Positions 33,590 through 43,513 of a DNA stretch of 64,000 nt are shown here, in pieces (within the stretch, counting starts at the first letter, position 1; the number at the start of each line of letters is the position of its first letter). The notes under the pieces were generated by a model. The model had not been told where the DNA came from, searched no databases, and worked only from the letters and a program-made list of their open reading frames with translations. Source of the DNA: Schauerella fraxinea (GTDB taxonomy: Bacteria > Pseudomonadota > Gammaproteobacteria > Burkholderiales > Burkholderiaceae_B). The position numbers and the translations under genes are program-made. Location: positions 333,068 through 397,067 of the forward strand of contig JAVDKK010000005.1 in assembly GCA_030849945.1 (NCBI GenBank). Direction: 5' to 3'.

Positions 33590-35050
33590 TCAGGCCGTGC
33601 CGCCAATCGTCAAGCCGTCCATGCGCAACGTGGGCATGCCTACGCCCACGGGCACACTCTGGCCTTCCTTGCCGCAGGTGCCCACACCCGAGTCGAGCGC
33701 CAGATCGTTGCCGATCATGCTCACGCGGTTCATGGCGTCGGGACCGTTGCCGATCAGCGTGGCGCCTTTGACGGGATAGGTCACCTTGCCGTTTTCGATC
33801 ATGTAGGCTTCGGACGCGGAGAAGACAAACTTGCCGCTCGTGATATCCACTTGGCCACCACCGAAATTCACGGCGTACAGCCCCTTCTTGACCGAGGCCA
33901 CGATTTCTTCAGGCGCCTTGTCACCGGCCATCATGTAGGTATTGGTCATGCGCGGCATCGGCAAATGCGCGAATGATTCGCGACGCCCATTGCCGGTCGC
34001 CTTGGTTTTCATCAACCGGGCATTCATCGTGTCTTGCATATACCCGCGCAGGATGCCGTCTTCGATCAACACATTGCGTTGCGTGGGATTGCCTTCGTCG
34101 TCGACGTTGAGCGAGCCGCGACGATCCGGCAACGTGCCGTCGTCGACCACGGTCACGCCCTTGGACGCCACGCGTTCGCCGATGCGATCGGAAAACACGC
34201 TTGAGCCTTTGCGGTTGAAGTCGCCTTCCAACCCGTGACCCACCGCCTCATGCAGCAGGATGCCGGGCCAGCCCGAGCCCAGCACCACGGTCATTTCGCC
34301 GGCCGGCGCCGGACGGGCTTCGAGATTGGTCAACGCCTCATGCACGGCGCGATTCACATAGCCTTCAATGATGTCGTCGGTGAAATACGCCAGCCCCGTT
34401 CGGCCGCCCCCGCCGCCATGGCCCATCTCACGACGGCCCTGCTTTTCAGCGATCACCGTGAGCGACAGCCGCACCAACGGCCGCACATCGGCGGCCAGGC
34501 GGCCATCGCTGCCGGCCACCAGGATGACGTCATACTCGGCGCCAAGGCTGGCCATGACCTGGATGATGCGGGGATCGCGCGCACGCGCCAGTCGCTCGAC
34601 GCGTTCAAGTAACGCCACTTTATCGGGTGCGCTCAGCGTGGTCAGCGGATCGACGTTGGAATAGAGATTGCGCGACAGCTCAAGACCTTGCGGTCCAGGC
34701 ACATGGATCTTGCCGGCGCCCTGCTTCGCAATGCTGCGCACGGCGCGCGCCGACGACAGCAACGCGTCGGGCGACAAGGTGTCGGAATACGCGAACGCTG
34801 TTTTTTCGCCAGCCACTGCGCGTACGCCCACACCTTGGCCGATGGAGAAGCTGCCGGTTTTGACGATGCCCTCTTCCAGGCTCCAGCCTTCGCTGCGGGT
34901 GTATTGAAAGTACAGGTCGGCATAATCGACACGATGCGTGAAGATCTCGCCGATGGCGCGAGCCATATCCGCCTCCGTCAGGCCCCAGGGATCGAGGAGC
35001 AAAGACTTGGCGGTCGCAAGGGATTCGATGGCGGGATCAGTAATCTTCAT
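33590..35050 (-). CDS. tldD: TldD metalloprotease (TldD/PmbA family)
   Basis: 486 residues from ATG 35050; a longer frame extends into intergenic DNA. The zinc motif HEAVGH is at 267-272, followed by GLEGDFNRKGSSVFS. The sequence matches TldD, which with PmbA forms a heterodimeric protease acting on unfolded peptides and on microcin or gyrase-related substrates. The partner pmbA is not in the window. It is upstream of aroG on the same strand, with the attenuator between. Confidence 0.95.
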   Translation of the reverse strand: MKITDPAIESLATAKSLLLDPWGLTEADMARAIGEIFTHRVDYADLYFQYTRSEGWSLEEGIVKTGSFSIGQGVGVRAVAGEKTAFAYSDTLSPDALLSSARAVRSIAKQGAGKIHVPGPQGLELSRNLYSNVDPLTTLSAPDKVALLERVERLARARDPRIIQVMASLGAEYDVILVAGSDGRLAADVRPLVRLSLTVIAEKQGRREMGHGGGGGRTGLAYFTDDIIEGYVNRAVHEALTNLEARPAPAGEMTVVLGSGWPGILLHEAVGHGLEGDFNRKGSSVFSDRIGERVASKGVTVVDDGTLPDRRGSLNVDDEGNPTQRNVLIEDGILRGYMQDTMNARLMKTKATGNGRRESFAHLPMPRMTNTYMMAGDKAPEEIVASVKKGLYAVNFGGGQVDITSGKFVFSASEAYMIENGKVTYPVKGATLIGNGPDAMNRVSMIGNDLALDSGVGTCGKEGQSVPVGVGMPTLRMDGLTIGGTA

Positions 35051-36043
35051 GACATCCAAAATAAATGAGTCGGCGCCGGTGTGAACGGCTGCTGGTAACG
35101 CCCGTAAGGAACGTTCTACACCTGCAGGCGCGATCGCGCGGCACGAATGACCATATGGTACTGCGAACGCCCCCGAGGAACTGCGAACCTCCCGGGCAAC
35201 GGCAATGTGGGTGCGCGTCGGCAACGGTGGCGCGTTGCCGCGGTCGATTGGCGGGGGCAATGCGCCTGACGTCTTTACGTTTCGGCAGGCACCTCGCTTT
35301 ATGGGTAGGTGCCGCGCCGGGGTGTGGGACAACGCGGTCGATGCCACTACGTAATGGTCTATATGGCGCCACTATCGTGCAAGACAAGCATCGATAACGA
35401 TTGGTGACGACGGCAGAGCGAACGCCCGGATAAACGCTGATCCAAAAAGTTCGAGTGGAAGCCAAGACTGGAAGCTAGAAGCCGAGAAGCTAACAACTAA
35501 GTTCCAAAGGCAAACAACCGACGGCCAAGGCATACAGTCAACAGTCAACGGCAAACAGCCAAAGGCCAACATCAGGCCGACCCCAAACGCATAAACACAG
35601 GTCAGCGCACGGCGCGGAGCGATCAAACTCGTAAATAGACGCAACGGCATCGATCAACCGGCGCGGCTCCGATCTCGCTCAATGCGCAGGAGTGCTAACG
35701 GCGATTTGCTATGCCCTGCCACCAATCAAGTGCCGAAATTTGGAACTCGCTTCCTATTTTCTCCACAATTGCGCGTGAATATCTCCACAATTGAGAAAAA
35801 CCAGGACAAAAATAACATCCTCACAAATGTCGAAAATAGTTGGAATCGAAATAATAATTTCACTTCTTGCCTCTATCGGGACGTTCTAGGCCATTTGGAT
35901 GAGAAACCGCTGCAACGTTTTTTCCGAGAGAAACAATTGGAATTCTCGATTGCATTATTTTGTTTACTTGGGTGTTTTGATTCGGCGTAGAATTCGATCC
36001 TGTCGTTTAGACGAACATCACCCAGAATAAAGGGACTGCCAAA
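35051..36043. other. 993-bp region without a supported gene
   Basis: 35051-35730 is ordinary GC, with two copies of a 20-bp unit (35161-35200) and then 35455-35590, a purine-rich stretch of short degenerate repeats such as GGCAAACA, CAACAGTC and AGCCAAAGG. 35730-36043 is markedly AT-rich, the kind of curved DNA often found before H-NS genes. Open frames here are hydrophobic or low-complexity translations of repeats and are not supported. The H-NS promoter must lie in the AT-rich part. Confidence 0.6.
35161..35200. repeat. Two-copy 20-bp repeat (CTGCGAAC...)
   Basis: CTGCGAACGCCCCCGAGGAA and CTGCGAACCTCCCGGGCAAC follow each other directly. The unit length resembles the arrays at 18622, 41360 and 49366, but the sequence differs. 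Confidence 0.55.
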
Positions 36044-36400
36044 ATGGCTCGAGAAAATTACGCGACGCAGCAAGCACGGATCGAAAAAGAAATCACCCGA
36101 CTGCAGAAGAAAGCCGAGGCGCTGCATACCAAGCGCCGCAAGCCGGTGATCACGTCGATCGTCAATTCGATGCGCCAATACGATATTACGGCCGAAGAAC
36201 TGGCCGCTGCACTAGGCGCCAGCAAAGCGCCCGGTCGCACGCCGCGCAAGAAAGCGGCAGACGGCACCAAGCGTCCGGTTGCGCCCAAGTATCGTCATCC
36301 CGATACCGGCGAAACCTGGAGCGGCCGCGGCAAGGCGCCCCGTTGGTTGGCTGCGGCCGAAGCCGACGGCGCCCAACGCGACAGTTTCTTGATCAAATAA
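36044..36400 (+). CDS. H-NS family nucleoid-associated protein
   Basis: 118 residues. The N-terminal coiled coil (ARIEKEITRLQKKAEALHTKRRK) drives oligomerisation. The C-terminal DNA-binding motif is YRHPDTGETWSGRGKAPRWL, the betaproteobacterial H-NS (BpH3/Bv3F-like) signature. It silences AT-rich DNA. The AT-rich 300 bp upstream suggest autoregulation. AGGGA precedes the ATG. A hairpin (36419-36446) and then a terminator follow. Confidence 0.95.
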   Translation: MARENYATQQARIEKEITRLQKKAEALHTKRRKPVITSIVNSMRQYDITAEELAAALGASKAPGRTPRKKAADGTKRPVAPKYRHPDTGETWSGRGKAPRWLAAAEADGAQRDSFLIK

Positions 36401-36573
36401 GAAGACATCAAATCGCGCCAACTCGCGTTATTGAAAAAGCGAGTTGCGCTGGTTGTCTGATTGGCTGTCTGCATTGCTATCTGAATGCGTGACCGAGACA
36501 ATCGCAAATGTGAGACGGTCATCTCAAACTCGAGGTCAGAAGCTTGAGACTGCGATTGAATTCGAAATCATAA

Positions 36574-36603
36574 AAAAGCCCGGCATCGATATGCCGGGCT
36601 TTT
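36574..36603. terminator. Terminator between H-NS and DUF4136 genes
   Basis: AAAAGCCCGGCAT and ATGCCGGGCTTTT pair perfectly around CGAT, with T-rich sequence on the plus strand and an A run on the other side. It serves the convergent genes on both sides. Confidence 0.9.
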
Positions 36604-36685
36604 CTTTTGCGCCCCCATGCCCTGGACGGATGGCCGCCGATTTACTCGCCTACCAGCGCATCGCCATCAGCCGAGCGCGCGCGCA

Positions 36686-37333
36686 TTATTCCATCTGATA
36701 GCGAATAACCCGCTCGGAGCCGTTGTTGCCAGGGAAGTTGTCGAAAATGGCGCGCACAAGCACCGGCATGGTGCCAATAAGATCAGGCTGTCCACTTAAT
36801 GCCACAGCACTCGAGCGATAAACCTCCGCGTTGCCTGCAGCGGTGTCCAGAATTCTCAGGTTGAGCTCGTTGCGGAACGCCTGCACAGGGACGTCCACAT
36901 ACGCAGGACCCCAATAGCCGGGATAGCCCCAGCGACCGTACCCATATCCGCCGCGACCATAATAGCCACCGCCGAAGCCGCCGCCATAAAAGTAGGGATC
37001 GGCCGGTTGGCGGGTAACCACCTGCGTCGCGCGCGCGCCATAATCGAACACCACATTGAATCGCGGCTTTGCACCGCTCGTGGCTTCGACCAGGCCGGTA
37101 GCCCCGATCGCCGCACGCACCATATCCTGATAAGCGCGGTATTCGAGATTATTGGATTGATCGGCGTTGCTTTGAACGAATTGATAACGCTGGCCTTCCA
37201 CGCCGGCCGGCCATTGTTGAAACGACGTCACGCGCGCCGCCATGGTGCTGGTGCAGCCGCTTAACACAGCCACCGACAAGGCAAGCCAGAAGCGGCCACT
37301 ACGGCATACCGCCGAAAGATTGAGGGCACCCAT
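36686..37333 (-). CDS. DUF4136 family lipoprotein
   Basis: 215 residues from ATG 37333 with AGGGAG upstream. The signal ends in a lipobox LSGC (Cys27). A Gly/Tyr-rich loop (FYGGGFGGGYYGRGGYGYGR) sits in the middle, and the flanking segments (FNVVFDYGARATQVV; LNLRILDTAAGNAEVYRS) match DUF4136. Lipoproteins of this family are probably outer-membrane or periplasmic; the function is unknown. The gene is divergent from pepN. Confidence 0.88.
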   Translation of the reverse strand: MGALNLSAVCRSGRFWLALSVAVLSGCTSTMAARVTSFQQWPAGVEGQRYQFVQSNADQSNNLEYRAYQDMVRAAIGATGLVEATSGAKPRFNVVFDYGARATQVVTRQPADPYFYGGGFGGGYYGRGGYGYGRWGYPGYWGPAYVDVPVQAFRNELNLRILDTAAGNAEVYRSSAVALSGQPDLIGTMPVLVRAIFDNFPGNNGSERVIRYQME

Positions 37334-37496
37334 TTGAATCTCCCTACTCCATATGTCGAGCGCCGTGTCATCACAGACAAACTCGTTCGTTTTTGACGCC
37401 AATTCGCTGAAAAAGTTTTCGATTCGCTTCAGTCCGCCAAGGTGGCGCGCAGCCCACTACAATTATCCTCCTTTAGACAGCCACGCGACGATCATC

Positions 37497-40205
37497 ATGC
37501 GCACCGATACGCCGGTCACCATTCAGCGGCAGGACTACACGCCCTACCCGTACGCCATTCCAGACGTCACGCTTGCTTTCGACCTCGATCCGGCCGATAC
37601 GCGTGTGCGTCTCACCATGCATATCGCCCGCCAAGCCGATGCCGCCGCCGGCGCGCCACTGGTGCTCAACGGTGAAAGCCTGAGTCTGGAGAGCATCAGC
37701 GTCGACGGCCGCCGCCTGGCGGATGCCGACTACCAGCTCGACGCGTCCACGCTCACGATTCTGAATCTGCCGGAAGTGGCAGAGATCGAGATCGTCAGTC
37801 GTTGCAAGCCGGATGCCAACTCAACGCTGATGGGTCTCTATGTGTCGGGCGGCAGCTTCTTTACGCAATGCGAAGCGGAAGGTTTTCGCCGTATTACGTG
37901 GTTTGCCGATCGGCCCGACGTCATGTCGCGCTACCGCGTGATCGTGCGTGCGCCCAAGACTTACGCCCATCTGCTGTCCAACGGCAACCTGATCGCCAGC
38001 CGCGACATCGACGACGAGCGGCACGAAGCCATCTGGGAAGATCCGTTTCCCAAGCCTTGCTATCTGTTTGCCTTGGTCGCAGGCACATTCACCAAGCGCG
38101 AATGCAACACGCAAACGCAATCCGGCCGCTCGGTGCTGTTGCAGGTGTATAGCGATCCCGGCAGCGAGGACCGCACGCAGTGGGCCCTCGAATCGCTGGA
38201 ACGCGCACTGAAGTGGGATGAGGTGCGCTTCGGATTGGAGCTCGACCTGGACCGCTTCATGATCGTCGCCGTGCGCGACTTCAATATGGGCGCGATGGAA
38301 AACAAGGGGCTGAATGTATTCAATGCAGCCTACGTGCTGGCTGATCCGCAAACCGCTACCGATACCAATTACGAAGCGATCGAGTCGGTCATCGGCCACG
38401 AGTACTTTCACAACTGGACCGGCAACCGCGTGACGTGCCGCGATTGGTTCCAACTGAGCCTGAAAGAAGGGTTGACGGTGTTCCGCGACCAGGAATTCAG
38501 CGCCGACATGATGGCGACCGGCATGGACGACGCGGCCGCAGTCAGTGCGCGCGCCGTCAAGCGGATCGACGATGTGGTGACCTTGCGCGCGGCGCAGTTT
38601 CCGGAAGACAGCGGCCCGATGGCGCACCCCATCCGCCCCGAAAGCTTCCAGGAAATCGGCAACTTCTATACCGCCACGGTGTACGACAAGGGTGCCGAAG
38701 TCATTCGCATGCAGCACACGCTGCTGGGCGAAGCCGGCTTCCGCGCGGGCATGGACGAGTACTTCCGCCGCCACGATGGTCAGGCGGTCACGTGCGACGA
38801 CTTCGTGGATGCGATGGAATCGGTCTACCGCAAACAGCATCCGAAGCGTAATTTCGATGTTTTCCGCCGCTGGTATCGCCAGGCCGGCACGCCGCGCGTG
38901 GCTGTCGCGCTCGATTACGATGCCGCCGCACGCCGTTGCACCGTAACGCTCGCCCAGCATTGCGCGCCGGTCGGCGTCGAAAAACGCATGCAACCGACCG
39001 CCGAGAAACTGCCGTTCCACATTCCCGTCTCGATCGGTCTGCTCGATCGCAACGGCGCGCCGCTCAAGCTGTCGTTCGAAGGCGGCGAGCACGATACCGT
39101 CGTGCTCGAACTCACCGAAGCGCGCCAGCAGTGGACGTTCGAGAACATCGACGCCCAACCGGTGCCGTCGCTGCTGCGCGACTTCTCCGCCCCCGTCGTC
39201 ATCGACTACGCCTGGCAGGAAGACGAACTGGCGTTACTGTCGGCCCACGACACCAACCCCTTTGCGCGTTGGGAAGCGGGCCAGGAACTGGCGTCGCGTC
39301 AGATCCTGGCGGTAGCTGCCCAGCAGGCCACGGGCGCACAGGCCACGTTGTCGGATGCGTTCATCGGCGCCTGGCGTGCCTTGCTGTCCGACACCACGTT
39401 GGACGCGGCCTATCAGGCGCGTGCGCTGGCGTTGCCATCGGAAAAGACATTGGCTGAGCGGATGTCGCCGATCGATCCGCCGGCACTGGCCGCCGCTCGC
39501 GACGCCGTGCGCGAGATCTTGGGACACGCGCTGCGCACCGAGTGGCAAGCCGCATGGGATCGCTCGCAAACGCCCGGCGACTACAGCCCCGCCCCGGTCC
39601 CCGCCGGCAAGCGCGCATTGAAGAACCTGGCGCTTACCTACCTGCTCGCAGGCGGCGACACGGCTGCCGCCGACGCCGCGCGTGACCAGTATGCGACGGC
39701 CGACAACATGACCGACAGCCTGGCTGCCCTGGGCGCGTTGGTGAGTTACGCCGGCGACGACGCGCGCACGCAAACTGCGCTGGACGCGTTCTACACGCGC
39801 TGGGCCGAAGATCCGCTGGTCGTGGACAAATGGTTTGCGTTGCAGGCCACCGCGCGCACGACCACGGTAGACACGATGCGCAACCTGATGCAGCATCCCG
39901 CCTTCACTTTGCGCAATCCCAACCGCGCGCGCGCGTTGATTTTTCAGTTTTGCCTGAACAATGCGCGCGGGTTGCATCGCGCCGACGGGGTAGGCTATGC
40001 GTTCTGGGCCGAACAAGTCCTTGCCCTGAATGCCATCAACCCCGAAATCGCTGCCCGCCTGGCGCGCGCGCTCGATAGCTGGGCGCGGTTTACGCCGGCG
40101 CTGCGCGACCCGATGCAACACGCACTGACGAGCATTCGCGCCCATCCGGGGTTGTCGCGCAATGTTCAAGAAATCGTATCCAAGGCCTTGGATCTGGCCG
40201 CCTGA
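37497..40205 (+). CDS. pepN: Aminopeptidase N
   Basis: 902 residues from ATG 37497; the upstream extension is not conserved in form. GAMEN is at 265-269 and HEYFHNWTGNR at 301-311, giving the M1 zinc site H301, H305 and the downstream Glu of LKEGLTVFRD. The positions agree closely with E. coli PepN. It removes N-terminal residues from peptides in the cytoplasm. fbp follows 27 bases later, so they may share transcripts. Confidence 0.97.
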   Translation: MRTDTPVTIQRQDYTPYPYAIPDVTLAFDLDPADTRVRLTMHIARQADAAAGAPLVLNGESLSLESISVDGRRLADADYQLDASTLTILNLPEVAEIEIVSRCKPDANSTLMGLYVSGGSFFTQCEAEGFRRITWFADRPDVMSRYRVIVRAPKTYAHLLSNGNLIASRDIDDERHEAIWEDPFPKPCYLFALVAGTFTKRECNTQTQSGRSVLLQVYSDPGSEDRTQWALESLERALKWDEVRFGLELDLDRFMIVAVRDFNMGAMENKGLNVFNAAYVLADPQTATDTNYEAIESVIGHEYFHNWTGNRVTCRDWFQLSLKEGLTVFRDQEFSADMMATGMDDAAAVSARAVKRIDDVVTLRAAQFPEDSGPMAHPIRPESFQEIGNFYTATVYDKGAEVIRMQHTLLGEAGFRAGMDEYFRRHDGQAVTCDDFVDAMESVYRKQHPKRNFDVFRRWYRQAGTPRVAVALDYDAAARRCTVTLAQHCAPVGVEKRMQPTAEKLPFHIPVSIGLLDRNGAPLKLSFEGGEHDTVVLELTEARQQWTFENIDAQPVPSLLRDFSAPVVIDYAWQEDELALLSAHDTNPFARWEAGQELASRQILAVAAQQATGAQATLSDAFIGAWRALLSDTTLDAAYQARALALPSEKTLAERMSPIDPPALAAARDAVREILGHALRTEWQAAWDRSQTPGDYSPAPVPAGKRALKNLALTYLLAGGDTAAADAARDQYATADNMTDSLAALGALVSYAGDDARTQTALDAFYTRWAEDPLVVDKWFALQATARTTTVDTMRNLMQHPAFTLRNPNRARALIFQFCLNNARGLHRADGVGYAFWAEQVLALNAINPEIAARLARALDSWARFTPALRDPMQHALTSIRAHPGLSRNVQEIVSKALDLAA

Positions 40206-40231
40206 TTAACTTTCGCCTCCAGGAGAGCGTT

Positions 40232-41242
40232 TTGACACGCAAGACTCTGACTCAGTATCTCGTAGAACAACAGCGCGAAAGCGGCACCGTTGCCCCCGAA
40301 GTTCGTTTGCTTATCGAAGTGGTGGCACGCGCGTGCAAGGCCATCGGCCATGCCGTGGGCAAAGGCGCCTTGGGCGGCGTGCTCGGCAGCCTCGACAGCG
40401 AAAACGTGCAAGGTGAAGTGCAGAAGAAGCTGGACGTGATGTCCAACGATATCCTGCTTGAAGCCAACGAATGGGGCGGCCATCTGGCTGCCATGGCATC
40501 GGAAGAAATGGAAACCATCCATCCGATTCCCAACCGCTATCCAAAGGGCGAATATCTGTTGTTGTTCGATCCCCTCGACGGCTCGTCCAACATCGATGTG
40601 AACGTGTCGATCGGCACGATTTTCTCGGTGCTGAAAGCGCCGCAAAAGGAAGGCGGCCAGGCCGTGACCGAAGCCGACTTCCTCCAGCCCGGCAGCAGCC
40701 AGGTCGTGGCCGGCTACGCCGTCTACGGCCCGCAGACGATGCTGGTGTTGACGCTGGGTGCGGGTGTAGCGGTGTTCACGCTGGATCGCGAGCAAGGTGC
40801 CTGGATTCTGACCAACGACAATCTGCAGATTCCGGCCGACACCAAAGAGTTCTCGATCAATATGTCGAACATGCGCCACTGGGACACCCCGGTGAAACGC
40901 TACATCGACGATTGCCTGGCCGGTGAAGAAGGTCCGCTCGCCAAGAACTACAACATGCGCTGGATCGCCTCGATGGTCGCCGACGTGCATCGTCTGCTCA
41001 CCCGCGGCGGCATCTTCATGTACCCCTGGGACAAACGCGAGCCGAACAAACCCGGCAAGCTGCGCCTGATGTACGAAGCCAATCCCATGTCGTTCATCGT
41101 CGAGCAGGCCGGTGGCCGCGCCATTACCGGCACCGAGCGGATCATGGACATCCAGCCCGACCAACTGCACCAACGCGTAAGCGTCGTGCTGGGTTCGCGC
41201 AATGAAGTGGACCGCGTGAAGTCGTACTTCGACGCCAAGTAA
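40232..41242 (+). CDS. fbp: Fructose-1,6-bisphosphatase class I
   Basis: 336 residues from a TTG start with CAGGAG 7 bases upstream. The metal-binding motif is LLLFDPLDGSSNIDVNVSIGTIFS (around residues 108-131). The C-terminal active-site part contains MYEANPMSFIVEQAGGRA. The enzyme is a gluconeogenic phosphatase. A 21-22 bp repeat and then a terminator follow. Confidence 0.97.
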   Translation: MTRKTLTQYLVEQQRESGTVAPEVRLLIEVVARACKAIGHAVGKGALGGVLGSLDSENVQGEVQKKLDVMSNDILLEANEWGGHLAAMASEEMETIHPIPNRYPKGEYLLLFDPLDGSSNIDVNVSIGTIFSVLKAPQKEGGQAVTEADFLQPGSSQVVAGYAVYGPQTMLVLTLGAGVAVFTLDREQGAWILTNDNLQIPADTKEFSINMSNMRHWDTPVKRYIDDCLAGEEGPLAKNYNMRWIASMVADVHRLLTRGGIFMYPWDKREPNKPGKLRLMYEANPMSFIVEQAGGRAITGTERIMDIQPDQLHQRVSVVLGSRNEVDRVKSYFDAK

Positions 41243-41359
41243 TGGTTGTACGGTGGCGCCGACGAAGGGTCTGCTTCGGTGCCGCGCCTGGCTTGAACGC
41301 CAAGTCATAACGCGACTCGGCACCCGGTTATTTCGATACCCAGGACTGAGCATGTCGTC

Positions 41360-41414
41360 GTTCTGCACCGGCGGTTGGTAGTTCTGCACCGGGCATTTGA
41401 TAGTTCGGCACCGG
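41360..41414. repeat. Three-copy GTTCTGCACCGG repeat, 21-22 bp spacing
   Basis: GTTCTGCACCGG at 41360-41371 and 41381-41392, and GTTCGGCACCGG at 41403-41414. The spacers differ. It lies between fbp and its terminator. Confidence 0.85.
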
Positions 41415-41422
41415 ACAACATT

Positions 41423-41448
41423 AAGGGGCATCGCAAGCGATGCCCCTT
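41423..41448. terminator. Terminator between fbp and qor
   Basis: AAGGGGCATCGC and GCGATGCCCCTT with a 2-base loop, followed by TTTGCTTTT. The convergent qor gene ends 18 bases away. Confidence 0.9.
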
Positions 41449-41465
41449 TGCTTTTCTACCTCACC

Positions 41466-42455
41466 TCAATCCAGCGTAAAAATCGTGGCGCCCGTGGTCT
41501 TGCGGCCGGCCAGCGCGGTTTGCGCTTCGGCAGCTTGATCCAGCGTGTAGCGCTGATCGATGCGCATCTTGATTTTCTTCTTGGCGACCAGGTCAAACAA
41601 TTCGTCAGCGGCGGCCGTCAGCTTTTCGTGGGTATCCACGTGCAGCCCGAGCGACGGACGCGTTACGTACAGGCAGCCCTTCTTGTTGAGGATGCCGATA
41701 TCCACACCGGTCACCGAGCCCGAGGCGTTGCCGAAGCTCACCATCAAGCCGCGCGGCGCCAGGCAGTCGAGCGAGGTTTCCCACGTGTCCTTGCCCACGC
41801 CGTCATACACCACCGGCACTTTCTTGCCGCCGGTAAGTTCGAGCACGCGCTCGGCCACGTTCTCGTGCGAATAATCGATGGTTTCCCATGCGCCGTGCTC
41901 GCGCGCCAGCGCAGCCTTCTCTGGGCTGGACACCGTGCCGATCAGCTTTACGCCGAGCGCACGCGCCCATTGGCAGGCGATCAGGCCCACACCGCCGGCT
42001 GCCGCATGGAACAGAATGGTTTCGCCGCCTTGCAGGCGATACGTTTGACGGAATAGATACTGCACCGTCAACCCTTTGAGCATCATTGCTGCGGCGTCGT
42101 CGAACGAGATGCCCTTTGGCAGCTTCACGACCAGACGCGCGGGCACCTTATGATATTCGGCATAGGCGCCGATGGGGCTTTGGCCGTAGGCCACGCGATC
42201 GCCCTTCTTGAAGCCTTTGACGTTGGCGCCCACGGCGTCCACCACGCCCGCGCCCTCAAAGCCCAGGCCGTGCGGCAGCGGACTCGGATACAGGCCGGTG
42301 CGGTAATAGATATCGATAAAGTTCAGCCCGATCGCATGCTGACGCACCGTCACGTCGTCAGGGCCGGGAGTGGGCCGTTCGACCTCTTGCACCTGAAGAA
42401 CTTCGGGGCCGCCGTGCTCGGTAATGCGTACTGCCTTCATAAGGGTATTCGTCAT
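41466..42455 (-). CDS. NADPH:quinone oxidoreductase (zeta-crystallin-like)
   Basis: 329 residues. It is a zinc-less medium-chain dehydrogenase/reductase. The N-terminus MKAVRITEHGGPEVLQVQEV and YRTGLYPSPLPHGLGFEGAGVVDAVG are typical of Qor. The Rossmann motif is AAAGGVGLIACQWARALG (about residues 151-168). It reduces quinones to semiquinones with NADPH. AGGA precedes the start. A good match to the Qor family. Confidence 0.93.
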   Translation of the reverse strand: MTNTLMKAVRITEHGGPEVLQVQEVERPTPGPDDVTVRQHAIGLNFIDIYYRTGLYPSPLPHGLGFEGAGVVDAVGANVKGFKKGDRVAYGQSPIGAYAEYHKVPARLVVKLPKGISFDDAAAMMLKGLTVQYLFRQTYRLQGGETILFHAAAGGVGLIACQWARALGVKLIGTVSSPEKAALAREHGAWETIDYSHENVAERVLELTGGKKVPVVYDGVGKDTWETSLDCLAPRGLMVSFGNASGSVTGVDIGILNKKGCLYVTRPSLGLHVDTHEKLTAAADELFDLVAKKKIKMRIDQRYTLDQAAEAQTALAGRKTTGATIFTLD

Positions 42456-42481
42456 CTTTTTCTGTCCTGTTGAAGTGTCGG

Positions 42482-43417
42482 TTACGCCGTTCGTTTTGAC
42501 GTCAGTACGAAAATACCGATGAGCACGAGCGCCGTACCGGCGAGTTGCAAAAGCGTGATGGGTTCATCCAACAACCATGCTGCCAGAAATAACACGGACA
42601 CCGGTCCGATCATCCCCAGTTGCGCAGCCAGAGGCGCCCCGACGCGTTCGACCGCCCACATGATCATGAAGACAGGCAGCACGGTATTGAGGGTGCCGTG
42701 GATGAAAGACAAACCATAAACGCCCATCGGTTGGACGAGCACATTAACCGGATGGACGACAAGGAATTGCAGAATGCATGCGATGCTGGACACCGACATC
42801 GCATAGGCGACCAGACGTGTGGCCCCCACGCGCTTGATCAGTTCGCCCGAGGCGATGAGATACACGGCATACGACACTGCCGAGCAGAGCACAAAAAACG
42901 AACCCAGCAGCACGGCATCGCCCCCCAGCGACAGATCGCGCCAGAAGACCAGCACCACGCCGGCATAAGACAGCACCATCGCCCACCACTGCTGGCGCGA
43001 AATCGCCCGCTTGAGCACCACGGCCGACAACAGCAGCACGAAGGTCGGCGACAAGAACAGAATCAGGCGCTCAAGACTCGCGGTGATGTAGCGCAGGCCC
43101 AGGAAATCGAGAAAGCTCGACAGGTAATACCCGATGAGTCCCAGCACGACGACTTGGCAGCCATCGCGCCAGCTCAGCTTCTGCAATTGCCCCCGCGCAG
43201 CCAAGCGCGACTGTTGCCAGGCGATCAGCGCAAAAAAGGGCAACGCAAAGAGCATGCGAAAAGCAATCAGCGTGACGGCATCGATGCCGTAGCGATACGT
43301 GAGCTTGACGACGACGGCTTTGGCCGAAAACAGCACCGCGCCCAACATGGCCAGGGCGAAGCCGGTTGCGCGCGGATAAGCGGAAACGTCCCAGCGGAAC
43401 GGGCTTGATGCATTCAT
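42482..43417 (-). CDS. EamA family (RhaT/DMT) transporter 1
   Basis: 311 residues from ATG 43417; an ATG at 43426 is an equal alternative. Two EamA repeats give 10 hydrophobic spans (for example GFALAMLGAVLFSAKAVVVKLT; AWLLDEPITLLQLAGTALVLIGIFVLT). Members export amino acids or metabolites. The long open frame continuing upstream is antisense to the neighbouring gene and was cut off. It starts 97 bases from the divergent second EamA gene. Confidence 0.92.
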   Translation of the reverse strand: MNASSPFRWDVSAYPRATGFALAMLGAVLFSAKAVVVKLTYRYGIDAVTLIAFRMLFALPFFALIAWQQSRLAARGQLQKLSWRDGCQVVVLGLIGYYLSSFLDFLGLRYITASLERLILFLSPTFVLLLSAVVLKRAISRQQWWAMVLSYAGVVLVFWRDLSLGGDAVLLGSFFVLCSAVSYAVYLIASGELIKRVGATRLVAYAMSVSSIACILQFLVVHPVNVLVQPMGVYGLSFIHGTLNTVLPVFMIMWAVERVGAPLAAQLGMIGPVSVLFLAAWLLDEPITLLQLAGTALVLIGIFVLTSKRTA

Positions 43418-43513
43418 GCTCCGCATTGTATGGGGTAAGGCTTTAACATGGCACCCCCGCGCTCGCCGCCCACCTTCGATACTCGCCGCTATCGGCGATC
43501 TAACGCATTCCGC

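Noticed and set aside
35372..35650. Hydrophobic 92-codon frame on the minus strand
   Set aside because: It is a translation of the purine-rich degenerate repeats, has no Shine-Dalgarno sequence, and its hydrophobic character follows from the repeat composition.
37821..39158. 445-codon minus-strand frame
   Set aside because: Antisense to pepN, whose motifs are intact in the plus frame.
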